From Clostridia bacterium (GTDB lineage: Bacteria > Bacillota > Clostridia > Lachnospirales > Lachnospiraceae): a stretch of 64,000 bases of DNA. The notes under the pieces were generated by a model. The model had not been told where the DNA came from. It ran no database searches and saw nothing but the letters and a program-made list of their open reading frames with translations. Positions 8,721-18,202 of the stretch are shown piece by piece (the stretch's first letter is position 1; each line of letters starts with the position of its first letter). A program made the translations under genes and the position numbers. The stretch covers positions 186,001 to 250,000 of the forward strand of contig CAJTFD010000003.1 in assembly GCA_910575625.1 (NCBI GenBank), written 5' to 3'.

Positions 8721-9371
8721 ATGAGCACAACAACTATGCTGCAGCTTCTGGGCAGCGGGATGATCAAGACTGCAGCCATCTTTTTTCTGACCCTCTTGTT
8801 TTCCCTGCCGCTGGGGCTGCTCTTTTCCTTTGGGCGCATGGCGCGCAACGGACTGATCCGGGGGATCACCAAGTTCTACATTTCCGTTATGCGGGGAACG
8901 CCGCTGATGCTGCAGATGATCGTGGTGTATTTCGCACCCTATTATGTGTTCGGGATGCGGATCCCGTCCGGGTATCGATTCACCGCGGTGATCATCGCCT
9001 TCGTCTTGAACTACGCGGCCTATTTTGCAGAGATCTACCGCTCTGGCATCGAATCCATCCCCAGAGGACAGTATGAGGCCGCCGAGGTCTTAGGGTACAG
9101 TAAGGCGCAGACCTTCGTGAAGATCATCTTACCACAGGTGATCAAACGGATCCTGCCCCCGGTGACCAACGAGATGATCACGCTGGTCAAAGATACATCC
9201 CTGGCCTTTGTGCTGACAGAGGTGGAGATGTTCACGGCGGCAAAACAGATCGCGGCAAAGGAGACCTCGATGCTGCCGCTGATGGTGGCGGGCGTTTTCT
9301 ATTACATATTCAACCTGGTGGTCGCCGCGGTGATGGAGTACGTGGAAAAACGCCTCAATTATTACAAATAA
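8721..9371 (+). CDS. Amino-acid ABC transporter permease (His/Glu/Gln type)
   Basis: Membrane subunit of 216 residues with about five transmembrane segments. RGTPLMLQM (about 56-64) is typical of the HEQ permease family and EAAEVLGYSKAQTFVKIILPQ (EAA loop, about 118-138) contacts the ATPase. AAAAGGAGTAGGAT precedes ATG 8721. It is followed 12 bases later by the ATPase gene. A single permease gene suggests a homodimeric channel. Confidence 0.93.
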   Translation: MSTTTMLQLLGSGMIKTAAIFFLTLLFSLPLGLLFSFGRMARNGLIRGITKFYISVMRGTPLMLQMIVVYFAPYYVFGMRIPSGYRFTAVIIAFVLNYAAYFAEIYRSGIESIPRGQYEAAEVLGYSKAQTFVKIILPQVIKRILPPVTNEMITLVKDTSLAFVLTEVEMFTAAKQIAAKETSMLPLMVAGVFYYIFNLVVAAVMEYVEKRLNYYK

Positions 9372-9383
9372 GGGGGACATACT

Positions 9384-10145
9384 ATGCAGGATAAAGTACT
9401 TAAGATCAGTCATATGAAAAAAATATACGGCGATCTGGTCGTATTGAAGGATATCTCCCTGGCGGTGCACAAGGGTGAGGTGGTGTCGATCATCGGCCCG
9501 TCCGGCTCCGGCAAATCCACCCTCCTGCGCTGCGCCACCATGCTGGAAAAGATGGACGGCGGGGAACTGACTTACCTTGGCGAGCGGGCGGCTTACGAGG
9601 AGAGCGGAAAATGCGTGTATGTTCCCAAAGCGGATCTGAAGCGGATCCGCAAACATTACGGCCTGGTGTTCCAGAATTTTAATCTGTTTCCCCACTACAC
9701 CGTACTGAAAAACATCATGGACGCGCCGGTGAGCGTGGACAAGGTCCCAAAAGCAGAGGCAAAAGAACGGGCCATTTCCTTATTAAAGCAACTGGGACTG
9801 GAGGATAAGATGGATGTCTATCCCCATCAGCTCTCCGGCGGTCAGCAGCAGCGAGTGTCCATCGCAAGGGCTCTGGCCCTGCAGCCGCAGATCTTATTTT
9901 TTGACGAACCCACCTCCGCGCTGGATCCGGAGCTGACCGGCGAGGTGCTGAAGGTGATCCGTCAGTTGGCAGAGCAGCACATGACCATGATCATCGTGAC
10001 CCACGAGATGCAGTTTGCCCGTGAACTCTCGGACCGTATCATTTTCATGGAGCAGGGCATCATACAACAGCAGGGCACGCCGGAGGAGATCTTCACGGCG
10101 CCCAATGCACGAGTAAAAGAATTTATCGGAAAATTTGCGGGATAA
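9384..10145 (+). CDS. Amino-acid ABC transporter ATP-binding protein (GlnQ-like)
   Basis: Cytoplasmic ATPase of 253 residues driving the importer. Walker A GPSGSGKST (about 36-44), signature LSGGQQQR (about 151-158), Walker B ILFFDEPTSALDPE and the H-loop VTHEM are all intact. An insertion with LGERAAYEESGKCVYV between Walker A and the Q-loop is seen in many polar-amino-acid ATPases. GGGGGA lies before ATG 9384. It forms one unit with the receptor and permease. Confidence 0.94.
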   Translation: MQDKVLKISHMKKIYGDLVVLKDISLAVHKGEVVSIIGPSGSGKSTLLRCATMLEKMDGGELTYLGERAAYEESGKCVYVPKADLKRIRKHYGLVFQNFNLFPHYTVLKNIMDAPVSVDKVPKAEAKERAISLLKQLGLEDKMDVYPHQLSGGQQQRVSIARALALQPQILFFDEPTSALDPELTGEVLKVIRQLAEQHMTMIIVTHEMQFARELSDRIIFMEQGIIQQQGTPEEIFTAPNARVKEFIGKFAG

Positions 10146-10178
10146 CGCATAAGAAATACAACAGGGGGTTTAGCAACA

Positions 10179-11549
10179 ATGAAAGAAGATACAACAACAC
10201 GCAGCAGTTTTTCAGGAAGGCTGGGCTATGTCCTGGCCGCTGCAGGATCGGCCGTGGGACTGGGGAACATCTGGCGCTTCCCCTATCTGGCGGCAAAATA
10301 CGGCGGCGGGATCTTCCTTTTGGTCTATCTGATCTTAATGCTCACGTTCGGCTACACGCTGATCATGTCTGAGACGGCCCTGGGGCGCATGACCAAGAGA
10401 AGCCCGGTGGGAGCGTTCGCCGCTTTCGGGAAAAGAGTTCCGTTCCGTTTCGGCGGATGGGTGAACGCCATCATCCCCATGCTCATCGTACCGTATTACA
10501 GTGTGATCGGGGGCTGGGTGGCAAAATATCTGTTTGAATATCTCAAGGGAAATACAAAGCTTCTGGCTGAGGATTCTTATTTCGCCGATTTCACCGCTTC
10601 CGGGGGGAGCGTGGAATTTTGGTTTGTGTGCTTTAGCCTTGTGGTGATCCTGGTCATCATCACGGGGGTCAAGTACGGTGTGGAGCGCGTCTCCAAGGTC
10701 ATGATGCCCATCTTGATCCTCCTGGCGGTCTTTGTCACGATCTATTCCGTGACCCGCCCCGGCGCAATAGAAGGGGTAAAATATTTCCTCATCCCGGATA
10801 TCAGCCATTTTTCCTGGATGACGATCGTGGCCGCTATGGGACAGATGTTCTATTCCCTGTCCATCGCCATGGGGATCCTGTACACATATGGGTCCTATAT
10901 CAAAAAGGATGTGGACCTGGAAAAGGCGACGACCCAGATAGAGATCTTTGATACGGCCATCGCCATGCTGGCCGGTCTGATGATCATCCCGGCGGTCTTC
11001 GCTTTCTCCGGCGGCGATCCGGACATGCTGCAGGCAGGGCCGTCACTGATGTTCATCACGATCCCGAAAGTTTTTGCCAATATGGGATTCGGGACTGTTG
11101 CGGGGATCATGTTCTTTTTGCTGGTGTTGTTCGCCGCACTCACCAGCGCGATCTCCCTGGCGGAATCCGGCGTCTCCACGTTTGAGGACCAGCTGGGATG
11201 GAGCCGCACGAAATGCAGCCTTTTGATGGGGGCTGTGATCTTGATCATCGGCTCCGCTTCCGCCCTGGGATTTAATGTGCTGAGCTTTGTCAGCATCCTG
11301 GGCATGTCGATCCTGGACTTCTTCGACTTCCTGACCAACTCGATCCTGATGCCGATCGCGGCTCTGGCCACCTGCCTGTTGGTCACCCGTGTGGTGGGGC
11401 TGGATAAGATGGCCCAGGAGATCGGGCAGTCCTCCGCTTTTAAACGCAAGAAGATCTACAACCTGTTCATGAAATATCTGGCAGCTGTCTGTATCGGGAT
11501 CATACTGATCAGCTCTGTTGCCAATGTGTTGGGGATCATCTCCATGTAG
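10179..11549 (+). CDS. Neurotransmitter:sodium symporter (SNF) family transporter
   Basis: LeuT-fold sodium-coupled amino-acid symporter, 456 residues, about 12 membrane segments. The family signature GSAVGLGNIWRFPYLAAKYG (TM1, about 23-42) with unwound sodium/substrate site is intact. ATG 10179 follows ACAGGGGG. It is the last gene of the rightward run and lies 33 bases after the ABC ATPase, so two amino-acid uptake systems appear to share a transcript. The substrate is unknown; bacterial relatives take hydrophobic or aromatic amino acids. Confidence 0.92.
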   Translation: MKEDTTTRSSFSGRLGYVLAAAGSAVGLGNIWRFPYLAAKYGGGIFLLVYLILMLTFGYTLIMSETALGRMTKRSPVGAFAAFGKRVPFRFGGWVNAIIPMLIVPYYSVIGGWVAKYLFEYLKGNTKLLAEDSYFADFTASGGSVEFWFVCFSLVVILVIITGVKYGVERVSKVMMPILILLAVFVTIYSVTRPGAIEGVKYFLIPDISHFSWMTIVAAMGQMFYSLSIAMGILYTYGSYIKKDVDLEKATTQIEIFDTAIAMLAGLMIIPAVFAFSGGDPDMLQAGPSLMFITIPKVFANMGFGTVAGIMFFLLVLFAALTSAISLAESGVSTFEDQLGWSRTKCSLLMGAVILIIGSASALGFNVLSFVSILGMSILDFFDFLTNSILMPIAALATCLLVTRVVGLDKMAQEIGQSSAFKRKKIYNLFMKYLAAVCIGIILISSVANVLGIISM

Positions 11550-11552
11550 GAT

Positions 11553-11591
11553 AAAAAAGATCCGGGCCATTATTGACCTGGATCTTTTTTA
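11553..11591. terminator. Bidirectional terminator between convergent genes
   Basis: AAAAAAGATCC and GGATCTTTTTT enclose a partly paired loop. It serves the rightward symporter gene and the leftward DUF134-NifX gene, which both end here. Confidence 0.88.
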
Positions 11592-11599
11592 TCGCGTTT

Positions 11600-12349
11600 T
11601 TAGTGACAGCCGTGTTCTCCACATCCATGGCTGCCGCAGTCATGCCCCTTGCTGTGTTCGTGATGGCTGCAGTTGGCCTCTGTGGAGTAGACCAACTCAT
11701 TCTTGAGCAGAGCCTCCACCGCTGCATCCGCATCCCCGGACACACCGCAGAACAGACGGATGCCCGCCCCGTTCAGGGCATTCTGTGCACCGCCGCCGAT
11801 ACCGCCGCAGATCAGGGTATCCACCTTGTTGTCCAGCAGGAACCCTGCCAGAGCCCCGTGGCCGCTGCCGTTGGTATCGATCACCGTTGAACTCACAACT
11901 TTGTTGTCCTGGACATCATAGACTTTAAACTGCTCTGTATGTCCAAAATGCTGATAGATCTGTCCATTTTCATAAGTAACTCCAATCCTCATGTCCATAC
12001 CCTCTCTTTTCTTCTCTTTCTTGTTGCAGCAGTGCCTGTGGCAGCATTTCCCCGTCTCCTCGCAGAGCACGAAGTTGCCGCCTTCCAAGTGCAGCATATG
12101 TCCATTTACAAGACACTGGGCGATCTTTCGCCGGGCGCTGCTGTAGATCCCCTGGACGGTAGTCCGCGCTGCATCCATCTGCCGGGCGGCCTGCTCCTGA
12201 GTCAAACCTTCATAGTCCATCAGACGGATACTCTCGTACTCTTCCAGCGTCATGGTGACTGTCCCCGCATCCGGGCCGCTGCCCTGCGGCCCGAATCGTA
12301 TGCAGGACGGTTTGGCGCAGATACGCCTTTTTTTGCATGGCCTTGGCAT
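11600..12349 (-). CDS. DUF134 DNA-binding domain fused to a NifX/NifB-type metal-cofactor domain
   Basis: A 249-residue fusion. Residues about 1-100 are a DUF134 domain with MPRPCKKRRI and a sigma-4-like helix-turn-helix (YEGLTQEQAARQMDAARTT). Residues about 125-225 are a dinitrogenase iron-molybdenum cofactor domain (IGVTYENGQIYQHFGHTEQF ... CGGIGGGAQNAL). The tail is rich in His and Cys and ends HGCGEHGCH, a likely metal-binding end. Start ATG 12349 follows GGAGGTAAG; longer readings lack a ribosome site. Probably a metal- or redox-responsive regulator; no nif genes are in view. A consensus promoter lies just upstream. Confidence 0.85.
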   Translation of the reverse strand: MPRPCKKRRICAKPSCIRFGPQGSGPDAGTVTMTLEEYESIRLMDYEGLTQEQAARQMDAARTTVQGIYSSARRKIAQCLVNGHMLHLEGGNFVLCEETGKCCHRHCCNKKEKKREGMDMRIGVTYENGQIYQHFGHTEQFKVYDVQDNKVVSSTVIDTNGSGHGALAGFLLDNKVDTLICGGIGGGAQNALNGAGIRLFCGVSGDADAAVEALLKNELVYSTEANCSHHEHSKGHDCGSHGCGEHGCH

Positions 12350-12383
12350 AGTCTTACCTCCAAAGGATCCTTGTATACATAGT

Positions 12384-12412
12384 ATTATAATCGTGTTTTC
12401 GGCATATGTCAA
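12384..12412 (-). promoter_or_regulatory. Consensus sigma-A promoter
   Basis: TTGACA, 17 bases, TATAAT on the minus strand, both hexamers perfect, 35 bases before ATG 12349. GTATACATAGTATTATA next to it may hold a regulator site. Confidence 0.85.
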
Positions 12413-12464
12413 TAACTTGTTTTTTCACTGATCACAATCGTCCTGCTCTGTAGTCTTCCATCCT

Positions 12465-14921
12465 CTATACCGTTATAAAGATGATCTCATTCTTGCTCAA
12501 TTTCACCTGCACCTCATCCCCGCTGGCCACACGTTTCTCCAGGATCTCATTCGCCAGGGCATCTTCGATCTTGGACTGGATCGCGCGGCGCAGGGGCCTG
12601 GCCCCGTATTTGCTGTCGTAGCCCTCCTGGGCGATGTAGTCTTTCACCGCCGTAGAGACTTTCAAGTTGATGGACATCTGGTCTTTGCAGCGTTTGATGA
12701 GGTTTTTCAAGAGCAGTGTGACGATCTTGCGGATGTGCTCTTTGTTCAGCGCATGGAATACGATGATGTCGTCGATACGGTTGATGAACTCCGGTTTGAA
12801 GATCCGCTTTACCTCATCCATGACGCCTGACTTCATCTTCTCGTAGTTGTCTTCCTCGCTCTCCTCGGTGATGAAGCCAAGTTTCTTCGGCTCCACGATG
12901 GACTGTGCTCCCGCGTTGCTGGTCATGATGATGATCGTCTCTTTGAAATCCACTTTCCGTCCCTGGGCATCTGTAATGTGGCCGTCGTCCAGCACCTGGA
13001 GAAGGATGTTGAACACATCGGGATGGGCTTTCTCGATCTCGTCGAATAGGATGACGCTGTACGGATTGCGGCGCACTTTCTCGCTGAGCTGCCCGCCCTC
13101 ATCATAGCCCACATAGCCTGGAGGGGAGCCGATCATCTTGGATACGCTGTGTTTCTCCATGTATTCAGACATATCCACCCGGATCATGGACTGCTCGGAG
13201 CCAAAGACCGCTTCCGCCAGGGCTTTGCACAGTTCTGTCTTGCCCACGCCGGTGGGGCCCAAAAACAGGAAGGAGCCGATCGGGCGTTTGGGGTCTTTTA
13301 GGCCCACCCGGCCCCGCTTGACCGCCTGGGCCACGGCGCGGACGGCCTCATCTTGTCCGATCACACGCTTGTGCAGCTCCCGCTCCAATTTGGCCAGGCG
13401 TTTGGACTCGCCTTCCGCCAGACGCTTGACAGGGATCTTGGTCCAGTCGGATACCACATCCGCGATGGCGTTCTCATCCACAGACAGGTTTCCGTTCCTG
13501 GATTTCTTCTTATATTTGTTGCGCTCTTTCTCCATCAGTTCTTCTTTTGCTTCCTGCTCCTTTTGCAGTGCACGGGCTTTTTTAAAATCACCGCTCTTTA
13601 CGGCCAGCTCTTTTGCCATATAGAGCTGCTGGACCTGTTTTTCCGCCTCCAGGACTGCTTTCGGCATCTGGTAGCCGGCGAGCTGGACTTTGGAGGACGC
13701 CTCATCGATCAGATCCAGGGCTTTATCCGGCAGGAAACGGTCGTTGATGTAACGGACGGACATCTTTACCGCCGCATCAATGGCCTCGTCCGAGATGATC
13801 ACACCGTGGTGGTCTTCGTAGTAGGGACGGAGCCCTTTTAAGATCTCTTTGGTGGCTTTTTCATCCGGCTCCTCCACCGTCACCGGCTGGAATCGGCGTT
13901 CCAGGGCCGCGTCTTTCTCAATGTATTTGCGGTACTCCGCGATCGTGGTCGCGCCGATCAGCTGGATCTCCCCTCTGGAGAGGGAGGGCTTCAGGATGTT
14001 GGAAGCGTCCAGGGATCCCTCTGCACCGCCCGCGCCGATGATCGTGTGCAGCTCATCGATAAACAGCAGGATGTTTTTATTCTGGGAGACTTCACGGACT
14101 ACATTCTTGATGCGCTCTTCAAATTCGCCCCGGTACTTAGAGCCCGCCACCATGCTGGAAAGATCCAGCACCACGATCCGTTTGTCCTGGACTGTATCCG
14201 GCACAAGGCCCCAGACGATCCGCTGGGCCAGACCCTCGGCGATGGCCGTCTTGCCCACACCGGGTTCCCCGATCAGGCAGGGATTGTTCTTCGTCCGCCT
14301 GCTCAGGATCTGTATGATGCGGTTGATCTCCACATCCCGGCCGACGATCGGATCCAGCTTCCCTTCCGCCGCCAGAGCCGTCAGATCGCGGCTGTATTGA
14401 TCCAGCGTCCGCGTACTGCTGGCATGGTTCCCGGTCATCTTCATGGCCCGGCCGCTGTTCAGCTCTTCTTTTGTAAAGCGCCCGGCCGCGCCACTGGCTA
14501 TGAGCACCGCTGTATACAGTTTCTGGATATTCACCTCCAATGTATACAATAGCCGCGTCCCCACACAGTCTGTCTCTTTCAAAAGCGCCATCAGCAGATG
14601 CTCCGTGCCGACTTTCTTCCCATCCAGGTTGACAGCCTCCTGGTAGCTGGCCTCGATCACCCGCTCCGCCCGGGGTGTGTAACCCCGCGGCCCGTCTGTC
14701 AGCACCTCCGCCGGGGGTGCGATCAGCTTGTCGATTAGCCCCGCCAGACGTTCCTCGTCTATGTGAAAATCAGACAGCACGGCACTGGCCGTCCCATCCT
14801 CCTGTTTGAGCAGGCCCATGAGGAGATGCTCCGTACCGACATAATTGTGCTTATGTTTCTTGGCCGTCTCCTCCGCAAGTTTGATCGCCTCCTGCGCCTG
14901 CCTGGTATAATTCTCCTGCAT
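12465..14921 (-). CDS. clpC: ATP-dependent Clp protease ATPase subunit ClpC
   Basis: Hsp100 unfoldase of 818 residues that feeds proteins to ClpP. Order: two Clp N repeats ([10 protein letters not shown] about 29, [10 protein letters not shown] about 104), AAA1 with GEPGVGKT (about 217), a coiled-coil M domain (about 410-480) and AAA2 with GPTGVGKT (about 550), [13 protein letters not shown] pore loop and a C-terminal ClpB-D2-small domain. ATG 14921 follows AGGAGGAT. It lies 9 bases after a GntR-type repressor gene. The usual Firmicutes partners ctsR, mcsA and mcsB are absent here, so regulation is probably by the GntR protein. Confidence 0.95.
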   Translation of the reverse strand: MQENYTRQAQEAIKLAEETAKKHKHNYVGTEHLLMGLLKQEDGTASAVLSDFHIDEERLAGLIDKLIAPPAEVLTDGPRGYTPRAERVIEASYQEAVNLDGKKVGTEHLLMALLKETDCVGTRLLYTLEVNIQKLYTAVLIASGAAGRFTKEELNSGRAMKMTGNHASSTRTLDQYSRDLTALAAEGKLDPIVGRDVEINRIIQILSRRTKNNPCLIGEPGVGKTAIAEGLAQRIVWGLVPDTVQDKRIVVLDLSSMVAGSKYRGEFEERIKNVVREVSQNKNILLFIDELHTIIGAGGAEGSLDASNILKPSLSRGEIQLIGATTIAEYRKYIEKDAALERRFQPVTVEEPDEKATKEILKGLRPYYEDHHGVIISDEAIDAAVKMSVRYINDRFLPDKALDLIDEASSKVQLAGYQMPKAVLEAEKQVQQLYMAKELAVKSGDFKKARALQKEQEAKEELMEKERNKYKKKSRNGNLSVDENAIADVVSDWTKIPVKRLAEGESKRLAKLERELHKRVIGQDEAVRAVAQAVKRGRVGLKDPKRPIGSFLFLGPTGVGKTELCKALAEAVFGSEQSMIRVDMSEYMEKHSVSKMIGSPPGYVGYDEGGQLSEKVRRNPYSVILFDEIEKAHPDVFNILLQVLDDGHITDAQGRKVDFKETIIIMTSNAGAQSIVEPKKLGFITEESEEDNYEKMKSGVMDEVKRIFKPEFINRIDDIIVFHALNKEHIRKIVTLLLKNLIKRCKDQMSINLKVSTAVKDYIAQEGYDSKYGARPLRRAIQSKIEDALANEILEKRVASGDEVQVKLSKNEIIFITV

Positions 14922-14930
14922 ATCATCCTC

Positions 14931-15302
14931 CTACAACTGATATCCATCGTAGATCTCATCGATCAGCTGATGGACTTCTCCTCTGGTTATATTTTTACAG
15001 GAACTCTTTGCCAGCAATACCAGCAACTGCTCCTTCAATTCCTCCAATGCCCCGATCTTATCAACATCGATGGCGACGACGGCGCCCCTCCGGCGGTCGA
15101 TGGTCACCAGACCCTCCTGGCGCAGTACGGAATAAGCCTTGTTTACAGTATGCATGTTGATCCCGATCTGTTCCGCCATCTGCCGCACGGAGGGCAGCAC
15201 GTCCCCCTCTCGGATCCTGGCCGTGGCGATCCCGATCACGATCTGGTTGCACAGCTGCATGTAAATAGCTTCATCACTGTTAAAATCTATCTCTATCACC
15301 AT
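14931..15302 (-). CDS. YtrA-type GntR family repressor
   Basis: DNA-binding regulator of 123 residues. An N-terminal winged helix (about 10-78) contains PSVRQMAEQIGINMHTVNKA, the GntR helix-turn-helix, followed by a short C-terminal helical region without a ligand-binding domain, as in the YtrA subfamily. ATG 15302 is preferred since AGAGGTTATGG precedes it. It is the first gene of a two-gene operon with clpC; its promoter overlaps an inverted repeat TGTTA-N9-TAACA, so autoregulation and control of clpC are likely. Confidence 0.88.
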   Translation of the reverse strand: MVIEIDFNSDEAIYMQLCNQIVIGIATARIREGDVLPSVRQMAEQIGINMHTVNKAYSVLRQEGLVTIDRRRGAVVAIDVDKIGALEELKEQLLVLLAKSSCKNITRGEVHQLIDEIYDGYQL

Positions 15303-15337
15303 CTGTCCATAACCTCTATCATCTATATCTTTCGCAT

Positions 15338-15356
15338 TGTTATACACATAGTAACA
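15338..15356. promoter_or_regulatory. Candidate GntR operator
   Basis: TGTTATACACATAGTAACA is an inverted repeat TGTTA-N9-TAACA covering the -10 box of the gntR-clpC promoter, as expected for a YtrA-type repressor. Confidence 0.6.
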
Positions 15357-15376
15357 CAGAACATTTTCCGGGTCAA
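15348..15376 (-). promoter_or_regulatory. Sigma-A promoter of gntR-clpC
   Basis: TTGACC, 17 bases, TACTAT on the minus strand, about 46 bases before ATG 15302; five of six bases match in each hexamer. Confidence 0.75.
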
Positions 15377-15408
15377 CTTCAACTGTGCGGCAGATGCAGA
15401 TCGGATGC

Positions 15409-15446
15409 GGAAAGGGAGAACGGTGTGTTGTCCGCTCTCCCTTTCC
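15409..15446 (-). terminator. Hairpin after the coiled-coil gene
   Basis: GGAAAGGGAGA and TCTCCCTTTCC pair perfectly over 11 bases with a 16-base loop. There is no long T run, so it may act as a weak or protein-dependent terminator. Confidence 0.5.
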
Positions 15447-15453
15447 ATAAAAT

Positions 15454-15993
15454 TTATGCTATCTCCAGCTTGTCTTTTATCTTCGACACCTCGCCTTCCA
15501 GGCGGTTTACCCGCAGCAGCAGCATTTCTTTTTCCTCATCAGCCTTTAATGCTTCGTTTAGCTTCCGGTTCAGGTCGCGGTGTCCTTCGGCGATGATGCT
15601 GATACCCCGGTTCGTCTCGTTCTCCAGTGTCACCCCAATGGTATTTACCCTGTTGTCCAGATGATCCATCCTATCTTCCAGGTTATCCATCCGTTTTTCC
15701 AGGTTATCCATCCTGTTTTCCAGATTATCCATCCGTTTTTCCTGGACATCCATCCTGTCATTGAGTTTCGCTACGTCCAATTTCAGTTCTGACACATCCA
15801 ACTTCAACTGCGCTACTTCCACCTTCAGTTCCGTCACATCTGATTTCAGCTGCGCTACATCTCTCTTAACCTCTGCTACGTCTTCTTTCAATCCCGCAAC
15901 ATCTTCTTTTAGCTCTGTGATATCATCCTGCAATGGCTTGATCGCTGCGGCAACGATCTCGGCGATCATTTCCAGATCTCTCGGCTCTAACAT
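15454..15993 (-). CDS. Coiled-coil protein of unknown function
   Basis: A 179-residue protein that is almost wholly a heptad coiled coil: blocks of xVAxLKxDV (about 30-75), then four near-identical RMDNLEx heptads (about 82-112), and a C-terminal helix with RVNRLEGEVSKIKDKL. No signal peptide or membrane segment. The middle heptads are encoded by 21-base near-repeats, so copy number may vary. ATG 15993 follows GGGAGGGGAAAG. Similar small coiled-coil proteins are common in Lachnospiraceae, but I know no function. Confidence 0.75.
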   Translation of the reverse strand: MLEPRDLEMIAEIVAAAIKPLQDDITELKEDVAGLKEDVAEVKRDVAQLKSDVTELKVEVAQLKLDVSELKLDVAKLNDRMDVQEKRMDNLENRMDNLEKRMDNLEDRMDHLDNRVNTIGVTLENETNRGISIIAEGHRDLNRKLNEALKADEEKEMLLLRVNRLEGEVSKIKDKLEIA

Positions 15994-16094
15994 GACTTTC
16001 CCCTCCCTTCTCGACTTGTTCCCCCATCATGCCACGGATCCGACAATATATCAATAGCTTTTATAAAATGTTTCGATTGTTTTGTGAAATTTTA

Positions 16095-17639
16095 TCAGTC
16101 AACTGCCCTCTGCACCCGCTCAAACTCATCAAGTATCTCCTGTGCGGGCGCTTTCGTAGCCAGACTGCACACCACGATCATCAAGCTGCTCAGGGCAAAG
16201 CCCACCACCAGGGAATACAGCCCAGTCGCTGTACCCAATGTCTGTCCGCCCATCAGCGGGATATAATCCCACACGATGACTGCCACGCCGCCGGTCAGGA
16301 TCCCGGCCACCGCGCCCGCCAGGTTTGTCCGTTTCCAGAATAAGGACAACAGCACGATCGGACCGAACGCGGAACCTAAGCCCGCCCAGGCGTTGGATAC
16401 CAGGCCCATGATGCTGCTGTTGGGATCCCAAGCGATGATGAACGCCAAGATCGCCACGACGGCCACCGTGATCCTGCTGATCCGCAGGACTTTCCTGCCG
16501 TCCGCATCCGGATGGATATAACTGCGGTAGATATCCTCTGAGACGGAAGACGCCGCCACCAGAAGCTGTGAATCTGCCGTGGACATGATCGCGGCCAAGA
16601 TCCCGCACAGGAAGATACCGCCGATAAAAGGCAGGGCCAGATCCTGGGTAAATACCTTCGTGATCATCTCGATGAACACGCTCTCTGTGGATGCCGCACC
16701 CTCAGCGCCTAAGATCACCGGATAGAGGTACGCGCGCCCCAGCACGCCGATGATACAGGCCGCACCCAGGGACAGGGCCACCCAGATGATCGCGATCACA
16801 CGGGATTTTTTCAGCTCTTTTTCATTCTTGACCGCCATGAACCTTGTCAGGATATGAGGCATCCCGCAGTATCCAAGCCCCCAGGCCAACTGGGAGATGA
16901 TGTCGATAGGCCGGTAGGGTTCCCCGCCGTTTGAAAACAGGTTCAGATAGGCATCCGCACCGCCGGCTACCTGACTCTGTTCCAGAAGGCTCCTGAAATC
17001 TCCGCCGACCAGCGCCCAGGCCACGATCGGCACTGCCAGAAGTCCGATCAGCATCAAGGTCCCCTGGATAAAGTCTGTGGTACACACGGCCATAAAACCG
17101 CCCATGAATGTGTACGCCAGGATCACCAGCGCGCCGATCGCCAGGGCGATATGGTAATCCAGCCCGAATACAGAATGGAACAGCGTCCCGCCCGCCGCCA
17201 GTGCGGAAGCCGTATACACCAGGAAGAAGACCACGATCACAACTGAGGAGATCAGCAGCAAGATCCTCTTCTCATCCCGGAACCGGTTTTCAAAATACGC
17301 CGGGAGCGTCAGCGAATTGTTCGCCACGATCGTATACCTGCGCAGCCTGGCTGAGATGAACACCCAGTTACAGACTGTACCGATAAACAGCCCAACCGCA
17401 ATCCATGCCTGCCCGGTCCCCAAGGCATACACCGCACCCGGCAGGCCCATCAGCAGCCATCCGCTCATATCCGAAGCCTGTGCAGAAAGGGCCGCCACCC
17501 AGCCGCCCAGGCCACGCCCGCCTAAAAAATAATCCTCCGCGTTGCTGGTCTTTTTCATATACACCGCGCCGATCCCCACCATCATGATCAGGTAGATAAC
17601 GAACGCCAATAAGATGATCAATACTGTACTGCCACTCAA
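16095..17639 (-). CDS. putP: Sodium/proline symporter PutP
   Basis: Solute:sodium symporter family (SLC5/SSS) protein of 514 residues with about 13 membrane segments. Hallmarks are DYFLGGRGLGGW and SAQASDMSGWLLMGLPGAVY near the N-terminus and GGILCGILAA-type and STADSQLLVAASSVSEDIYR in the second half, all as in PutP. The start is TTG 17639: AGGAGGAGAAAGAT precedes it and it overlaps the stop of the DUF5662 gene in TTTGAGT. It is the third gene of an overlapping leftward operon. Expected role: sodium-driven L-proline uptake. Confidence 0.93.
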   Translation of the reverse strand: MSGSTVLIILLAFVIYLIMMVGIGAVYMKKTSNAEDYFLGGRGLGGWVAALSAQASDMSGWLLMGLPGAVYALGTGQAWIAVGLFIGTVCNWVFISARLRRYTIVANNSLTLPAYFENRFRDEKRILLLISSVVIVVFFLVYTASALAAGGTLFHSVFGLDYHIALAIGALVILAYTFMGGFMAVCTTDFIQGTLMLIGLLAVPIVAWALVGGDFRSLLEQSQVAGGADAYLNLFSNGGEPYRPIDIISQLAWGLGYCGMPHILTRFMAVKNEKELKKSRVIAIIWVALSLGAACIIGVLGRAYLYPVILGAEGAASTESVFIEMITKVFTQDLALPFIGGIFLCGILAAIMSTADSQLLVAASSVSEDIYRSYIHPDADGRKVLRISRITVAVVAILAFIIAWDPNSSIMGLVSNAWAGLGSAFGPIVLLSLFWKRTNLAGAVAGILTGGVAVIVWDYIPLMGGQTLGTATGLYSLVVGFALSSLMIVVCSLATKAPAQEILDEFERVQRAVD

Positions 17640-18202
17640 ATCTTTCTCCTCCTTCTCTTCCTCACACCCACCGGCAGATAGACCCGGCGGATGTATGCAA
17701 ATGTTTTCTCCTCCCCCTTCTCCGACAACATACGGAGCAGCCCTTCCAATTCACGCTTCGTCTCCTCATGCATGAACCAGAGCCGGTCCCTGTTTTTCAT
17801 ATAATACTTGAGTGGGGCTGCATCCGTATATGTATCCCCGCTGTAATTCCTGCACGCGCTGATCCGGTCCATGACCATCTCCACGATATATTTACGGGGC
17901 ATAGGTACGCCCGCGATCACCGTGTCCGCGCTGATATTGTAATCCACCCAATACTCAAAATGATGCCTGTTGCGCCCTTTATGGTGGAGCCAGGCGGTGG
18001 ACATACCCTTCTCCTCCCGCTCCCCGTTGTTGGGGCTTCTGTATCCCTGGTAATATCTGCATCCCACCAGGAATTCCACAGGCGAATACTTGGACAGGTC
18101 ATGGAGCAAGCCCTGCTTATACAGCCCCACGCGGAAGCAGTAGACCATGACCATCCATTTATGCCGCGTGATCGTCTTAAAATGTTTCCAGGGATGCATC
18201 AT
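17636..18202 (-). CDS. DUF5662 family protein
   Basis: A 188-residue cytoplasmic protein of the DUF5662 family, function unproven. The pattern LLHDLSKYSP (about 33-42) and HHKGRNRHHFEYW (about 73-85) gives several His and Asp residues arranged as in HD-like or metal-binding helical proteins. The tail is strongly basic (RKRRRRKI). ATG 18202 overlaps the stop of the preceding GH13-like gene by four bases and ATG 18199 follows directly. The tight coupling on both sides suggests co-production, although no shared pathway is obvious. Confidence 0.75.
   Translation of the reverse strand: MMHPWKHFKTITRHKWMVMVYCFRVGLYKQGLLHDLSKYSPVEFLVGCRYYQGYRSPNNGEREEKGMSTAWLHHKGRNRHHFEYWVDYNISADTVIAGVPMPRKYIVEMVMDRISACRNYSGDTYTDAAPLKYYMKNRDRLWFMHEETKRELEGLLRMLSEKGEEKTFAYIRRVYLPVGVRKRRRRKI

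Noticed and set aside
12465-15302. CtsR-McsA-McsB-ClpC stress operon
   Set aside because: The gene before clpC is a GntR-type winged helix protein, not CtsR, and no mcsA or mcsB is present.
16129-16608. 159-residue frame within putP
   Set aside because: Shadow frame; putP is intact across it.
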